Source: Spirochaetia bacterium (lineage in GTDB: Bacteria > Spirochaetota > Leptospiria > Leptospirales > Leptonemataceae). From it: a stretch of 64,000 nt of DNA. The position numbers and the translations under genes were made by a program. Positions 60,309 through 64,000 of the stretch are shown here, piece by piece (positions within the stretch are counted from its first letter, which is position 1; each line of letters begins with the position of its first letter). The notes under the pieces are model-generated. The model searched no databases and was not told the origin of the DNA. It worked only from the letters and a program-made list of their open reading frames with translations. The stretch lies in contig JAIOPQ010000096.1 in the NCBI GenBank assembly GCA_021413825.1, forward strand, positions 62,001-126,000, in the 5' to 3' direction.

Positions 60309-60668
60309 TTGGCCCGCATCATAGTTGTAGATGATTCAAAGTTTATGCGGACGCTTGTTCGCGATGCTCTGGTTGCAGTTGGCCACGAGATAGTTGGAGA
60401 AGCAGAGAACGGCTTTGAGGCCATTGTACTTTATCAGACAATGAAACCAGATCTCATTACAATGGACATTACCATGCCAGAGCGAGGTGGACTGCAGGCC
60501 ACTTCAGAAATCCTGAAATCGGATAAATCTGCGCGCATCTTGATGGTGACGGCGCTCGGTCAGGAGCCAATCGTAAGTGCTGCCATTAAGTTGGGCGTCA
60601 AAGGTTTTGTAATCAAGCCATTCCAGCCAGGACGATTGCAAGATGCCGTCGCAAGAGCTCTCGCATAG
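60309..60668 (+). CDS. CheY-like stand-alone response regulator
   Basis: This 119-residue receiver domain only. It has acidic pocket VVDDS (Asp8/9), phospho-acceptor in ITMDITMPERGG (Asp near 53), switch Thr in ILMVTALGQE, and Lys in VIKPFQPGRL. The pattern is that of CheY-like proteins, which control motility when phosphorylated by CheA. No kinase gene is adjacent. The start is TTG 60309, with GAGGA about 9 bases before; the ATG at 60299 is out of frame. Confidence 0.93.
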   Translation: MARIIVVDDSKFMRTLVRDALVAVGHEIVGEAENGFEAIVLYQTMKPDLITMDITMPERGGLQATSEILKSDKSARILMVTALGQEPIVSAAIKLGVKGFVIKPFQPGRLQDAVARALA

Positions 60669-60692
60669 AGCACCTTGCAATGGTTAGGTGCT
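60669..60692 (+). terminator. Hairpin directly after the CheY-like gene
   Basis: AGCACCT and AGGTGCT pair perfectly (7 bp) around a 10-base loop, starting on the base after the stop codon. No T-tract follows, so it may act as a weak terminator between convergent genes. Confidence 0.35.
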
Positions 60693-60735
60693 TGGTGTCT
60701 CTATTCAAAAAATAACTCATTGCGAAATCTCGAAT

Positions 60736-61473
60736 CTACCTGGGCAGTTGCCCCAGGGCATTGCAGCCTTCCTTAAGTCCCATTTTGCATGATTTTGAGA
60801 ACAGTTCTTTTGCGCGCGCTCGATCCGTTGGCACTCCAGCACCGTTCGCGTAAATTGAACCCAGATTAGTACAGCCTTGCGCTGCCCCACCGTCGCAGGC
60901 CTTTGTAAATAGCTCGCGCGCCTTAATGTAGTCTTGCTTTACACTTTGAGCATTTACATACATCAATCCCAAACCGTTACAGCCCAGAGCGTCATTCCCA
61001 TCGCATGCTTTCTCTAGTAGGTCGCGTGCCTTTTCAAAGTTCTGCGCCATGCCGTGACCATTATAATACATCATTCCCAGATTCGTGCAGCCTTTGAAAA
61101 CTTTCGCGTCGCAGGATTTTTCATAAAATTTAGCAGCACTAACGTAGTCCTGATTGGTACCCTGCGCATTGAAGTAAGCCTGGCCAAGATTGTAACACGC
61201 AGTGGGATCATTTAGTTCACAGCCTTTTTTGAATTGAGTTAGAGCCTGGACTTGATCCTGTTTTACGCCCTGACCATTGAAATACATGTAGCCCAGCATT
61301 GTGCAGCCCAGGCCTTCGCGCAGTGCGCATGATTGATTGAACCTGTCCAGGGCCAGAGCATAATCTTTGTTTCTGTATGCGTTACTTCCATCCAACAAAG
61401 GTCCACCCGATGCGCATGCTGCCGAAAGCATCGTTGCGAGGATTGCACAATTCAAAAAGCTGGATTCTCTCAT
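60736..61473 (-). CDS. Sel1-repeat (Hcp-like) cysteine-paired lipoprotein
   Basis: This 245-residue predicted lipoprotein (lipobox LSAAC, Cys20) has six Sel1/TPR-like repeats of 36 residues: GLGCTMLGYMYFNGQGVKQDQVQALTQFKKGC and so on. In each repeat two Cys are spaced CxxxxxxxC (for example CELNDPTAC, CDGNDALGC, CKMGLKEGC), so each is likely closed by a disulphide, as in Helicobacter Hcp proteins. Being extracytoplasmic fits this. Partners are unknown. It follows the minus-strand secreted protein by 74 bases. Confidence 0.9.
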   Translation of the reverse strand: MRESSFLNCAILATMLSAACASGGPLLDGSNAYRNKDYALALDRFNQSCALREGLGCTMLGYMYFNGQGVKQDQVQALTQFKKGCELNDPTACYNLGQAYFNAQGTNQDYVSAAKFYEKSCDAKVFKGCTNLGMMYYNGHGMAQNFEKARDLLEKACDGNDALGCNGLGLMYVNAQSVKQDYIKARELFTKACDGGAAQGCTNLGSIYANGAGVPTDRARAKELFSKSCKMGLKEGCNALGQLPR

Positions 61474-61547
61474 TCTTAAGTTGTGTGAATGTTGCGCCCT
61501 TGACTGTCCATCAATTGTTGGGAGGCCGGATCATTTTCAATCCAGGA

Positions 61548-63251
61548 TCAGTCTTCGGGCTTTATCGAAAACAATAATCGATTGCGAACATCGGAGACAA
61601 GTAGCCCGCCAGTCTTGTAGTCCGGAAGCAAATGTAGGACGGTCCACAACCCGGATGATTCAATCTTCTTTCCGGTCTTCGCAGATATCGAGCTGAAAAT
61701 ACTCTCAACTGAAATCTCCCCCAGCTCAAATCCATTCTTACCTGGGCGCAATCGAATCAGGCGCGAGCGATCCCCAACGGAAAACCATGTTTGTCTGTGT
61801 TCGTAGTTTCCGTTTGCATCCACTTTCCCAAGTGAAGACACATCAATGGATGTTGCCAGGGCATACCAGATGTCTCCGTTTGCAGTTACCTGCGGCCCGG
61901 TTACACCAACTCCCTTTGTAGGAAATCCCAACCGACCCAATGGAATCATTTCTCCCGTGGGCATCAGTTTATAAAGGAATCCTTCGTAATCATTTATGAA
62001 TCCTTCGGCGGCGTCCACGCATCCGCCTTTAAAAAATGCGTGCAGGTTTGCAACAGGAACTGGTTTACCATTGAGCATTGGAGTTACACGCGTAGCTCCC
62101 CAACCTCCGTCTGGTTGTCGGGTCATGAAAAACGGCGATGTGGAATAATCCTTTCCATTGGCGTCCTGTGGTCCCATTACAAAAAGCCAGGCATTTCCCT
62201 TTTGCGTAGTGCGAACCGTGGATCCATCGTTGCGTGTCTTCCATCCAAAAGAAATCTTACTCAACTGCGAGGGCCTGGCTAGAATTGCAGGATTCTTAAG
62301 TGCATCATCGAAAGTCATGAAACCATTGTGGTCCTCGAGGCTTATGCCAACTACGAGCCCCCGTGGCAGGATCTGAACCGTATGCATTGGGTCCACATTC
62401 ACAAAGAACATGTCAACTTTCTCGCCCGCAGTTTTGAACAGAGTCATAAGACTTTCACGACTGATAGCCGTTGCATTTGGTGTTCCAAAATCCGTAATCT
62501 TGTGAACGCGCTGTGCCCGCGCCGCACCCGCATAGGTTCCGCTGATACTTTCTGTCAGATAAATATCACCCTTTTGATTTCGGGCAGATAGAATCAAATC
62601 GGAGTCGTATAGCCCCGAGGGCCCCAGGGACATTGCACCGGAAATTGCAAAACGAACCGGAGTGAGTTTTGCGGAATCTGCCTGGACTACGCCGGAAACA
62701 ACCTGGTCCCTTGCAGGACCGGTCTGCTCATAAATGACAGTGGGAGACTGTTTCTTATCCTCTGCCACTTCTGCTTTAACTGTAACGCCTTCAAGGAGCG
62801 GGCTCCAGGCAGCGACTATGCTTTTGAAACGTGCTGCATTGTCAGACATCAGTATGACAGCTTGCATTTTTTCTCCAAGGACAAAACCGTAATAGAGTGC
62901 ATAGACCGTTTCTCCGCCGTTTTGCAAAACACGAGACTGCGCTACAAATGTTACACCGCTCCTGGTTTTGCCCGATGCGACTGGATCCGGGTTCTTCTTT
63001 GCAACTGTTCTACCCTGGCGCATGCTCTCCATGAATTTCTCTAGAAAGGCCTCTGGCTTTTCTTTCCACGGGATGGACCTGGTGATCATAGTTACTCCGT
63101 CCGCCCGGCTAAGGGACAGACCAAAGTCCTTTTCATCCCTGGAAGTGGGGGCGCCATCAGCAGGAAATATCAAGCGATCAAAGGCAAGGGGTGCAGCCTG
63201 CGCAGACGTCAGAGCAAGCATTGCAATTAGCAAACCAATAATTCTATGCAT
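61548..63251 (-). CDS. Secreted protein of unknown function, beta-propeller-like C-terminal half
   Basis: This 567-residue protein has a signal peptide (MHRIIGLLIAMLALTSAQAAP). The N-terminal 160 residues contain DEKDFGLSLSRADGVTMITRSIPWKEKPEAFLEKFMESMRQG and VTFVAQSRVLQNGGETVYALYYGFV. The C-terminal half repeats short beta units with Gly/Asp turns (PDGGWGATRVTPMLNGKPVP, GFLYKLMPTGEMIPLGRLGFPTKGVGVTGPQVTANGDIWYALA, SRLIRLRPGKNGFELGEI), resembling WD40/YVTN-type propeller blades. No enzyme motif is seen. ATG 63251 is preferred over TTG 63260. Confidence 0.72.
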   Translation of the reverse strand: MHRIIGLLIAMLALTSAQAAPLAFDRLIFPADGAPTSRDEKDFGLSLSRADGVTMITRSIPWKEKPEAFLEKFMESMRQGRTVAKKNPDPVASGKTRSGVTFVAQSRVLQNGGETVYALYYGFVLGEKMQAVILMSDNAARFKSIVAAWSPLLEGVTVKAEVAEDKKQSPTVIYEQTGPARDQVVSGVVQADSAKLTPVRFAISGAMSLGPSGLYDSDLILSARNQKGDIYLTESISGTYAGAARAQRVHKITDFGTPNATAISRESLMTLFKTAGEKVDMFFVNVDPMHTVQILPRGLVVGISLEDHNGFMTFDDALKNPAILARPSQLSKISFGWKTRNDGSTVRTTQKGNAWLFVMGPQDANGKDYSTSPFFMTRQPDGGWGATRVTPMLNGKPVPVANLHAFFKGGCVDAAEGFINDYEGFLYKLMPTGEMIPLGRLGFPTKGVGVTGPQVTANGDIWYALATSIDVSSLGKVDANGNYEHRQTWFSVGDRSRLIRLRPGKNGFELGEISVESIFSSISAKTGKKIESSGLWTVLHLLPDYKTGGLLVSDVRNRLLFSIKPED

Positions 63252-63425
63252 GCATAACAAGACGTCGGTTACCGGAGAGTTGCCAGTATTTTTTAATTTG
63301 ATTTCAGAAAATTATGCGGACTGCATTGCAAAAAATTGCGGGAGCTTTATGCTTGCACTTAGCCGGGGGCTATCGCAGGAATGCAGGATTGGATCGAGCG
63401 TCTCGTAGCCGATCGGGGGAACTTT

Positions 63426-64000
63426 GTGAAATGGAAAGGCGCGCTTGGTTGTATTTATTTAGTATTTCTAGTTCATTGTGCCCGGACGGACACTCAGTAC
63501 CTTACTTCAGACTGGGAAATCGCTTCGGCTAGTGGGACTGAAGACGATTCAATCCTTGATTTTAAAAAGCAAGTATTCCCGATTCGCCTGGAAAAAGAGC
63601 CACAAGGACAGCGGATCACAGCCCGTTATCTGTTAAATGACAGGATGGTTCAGAAACTCAAGACTCTTGGGCCACTGGCATTTTTTAGCGGTACGGTTTC
63701 TGACGTAGCAATCTTCTATCTAAACGACACGGAAATTGGTCGCGCGGGAAATCCAGACCCGTATCGCTCGGGACATAATCGCCACGTGCTTGCTCCGATT
63801 CCGGATTCAGCCTGGTCGTCTAAAGGTCCTGATTATCTTCGTGTTAAACTTTTTGCATCAGATGAAATCCCAGCGTTCATAACGGACCGCCGAATTTCTA
63901 TGGGCCCCCTGAATGATGTGTATGGCGAATACAGACGGGAAGAAACAACCAATCTTTGTTTGATTTCGTTGTTCATTGCAGTTGGAATGTATCATCTCCT
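63426..64000 (+). CDS. 7TMR-DISM-like membrane receptor, N-terminal part (runs off window)
   Basis: The frame is open to the right edge (about 191 residues). GTG 63426, with GGGGGA about 6 bases upstream, gives MKWKGALGCIYLVFLVHCARTD, a signal or lipobox-like start; an ATG at 63381 is also in frame. The extracytoplasmic part is a jelly-roll-like domain (GPLAFFSGTVSDVAIFYLNDTEIGRAG, YRSGHNRHVLAPIPDSAW, LRVKLFASDEIPAFITDRRISMGPLNDVYGEYRREE). It ends in the first membrane helix (LCLISLFIAVGMYHLL). This is typical of 7TMR-DISM proteins, which carry histidine kinase, cyclase or phosphatase domains. The output domain lies outside the window. Confidence 0.68.
   Translation, partial: MKWKGALGCIYLVFLVHCARTDTQYLTSDWEIASASGTEDDSILDFKKQVFPIRLEKEPQGQRITARYLLNDRMVQKLKTLGPLAFFSGTVSDVAIFYLNDTEIGRAGNPDPYRSGHNRHVLAPIPDSAWSSKGPDYLRVKLFASDEIPAFITDRRISMGPLNDVYGEYRREETTNLCLISLFIAVGMYHL

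Noticed and set aside
1-64000. tRNA, rRNA, CRISPR arrays, insertion sequences or prophage
   Set aside because: None found by eye: no cloverleaf with a GGTTCGAATCC-type arm, no regular short repeats with spacers, no transposase, integrase or phage structural genes. A tRNAscan or ISfinder run could still reveal something small.

Overview
The window reads as chromosome from a leptospiral spirochaete (order Leptospirales) of moderate GC content, by eye in the high forties. The lineage call rests on a spiro-SPASM protein, a 65-residue bacterial histone of the Bdellovibrio/Leptospira type, a cyclic-nucleotide-gated K+ channel like SthK/LliK, the start of a 7TMR-DISM-like receptor and many small lipoproteins with relaxed lipoboxes. 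Genes are tightly packed. Genes in the same direction often overlap by 4 bases (ATGA, GTGA or TTGA), and GTG and TTG starts are common. I see no rRNA, tRNA, CRISPR array or insertion sequence.

1-16 kb is mostly housekeeping. A minus-strand run holds a biotin carboxylase, a crotonase paralogue and mltG (cut by the window edge). A long plus-strand run follows: a small helix-turn-helix protein, a PDZ protein, nadC, a TPR protein, purK-purE, an alpha/beta hydrolase, glmS, an alternative GlmU-like protein, xseB, lipoproteins, a TrmA/RlmD-type RNA methyltransferase and gltX.

16-34 kb has short divergent operons: a dienoyl-CoA isomerase; histone-cupin-HAD phosphatase-lipoprotein; galE with a TPR lipoprotein; carA, a PpiC/SurA-like lipoprotein, spiro-SPASM, SpsF-like, PseG-like and a CPBP protease; then manA, a DegT-fold protein without its PLP lysine, and a secreted protein. 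Two transporters (EamA and BASS families) and a DUF4349 lipoprotein follow.

34-45 kb holds two convergent DUF2147 genes sharing a perfect hairpin, tilS-acyltransferase-CBS-HNH, a fatty acid hydroxylase-like protein with a metallo-beta-lactamase-fold protein, and a MoxR ATPase beside a large TraB/ChaN-like protein of unknown function.

45-64 kb is more accessory. It has an Old Yellow Enzyme-TetR pair with a palindromic operator, a P2C-type (Na+/K+-ATPase-like) pump fused to a PTS EIIA-like domain and apparently damaged at its C-terminus, the CNG channel, a kinase-like protein, a 1,912-residue aromatic repeat protein, a DUF2185 protein, a thiopurine methyltransferase, a CheY-like regulator, a cysteine-paired Sel1-repeat lipoprotein and a truncated receptor gene.

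The most notable items are the histone operon, the EIIA-pump fusion with its displaced last helix, the giant repeat protein, the MoxR/TraB-like pair, and the spiro-SPASM cluster whose radical-SAM cysteines are missing. All assignments come from reading motifs by eye; no database search was run.
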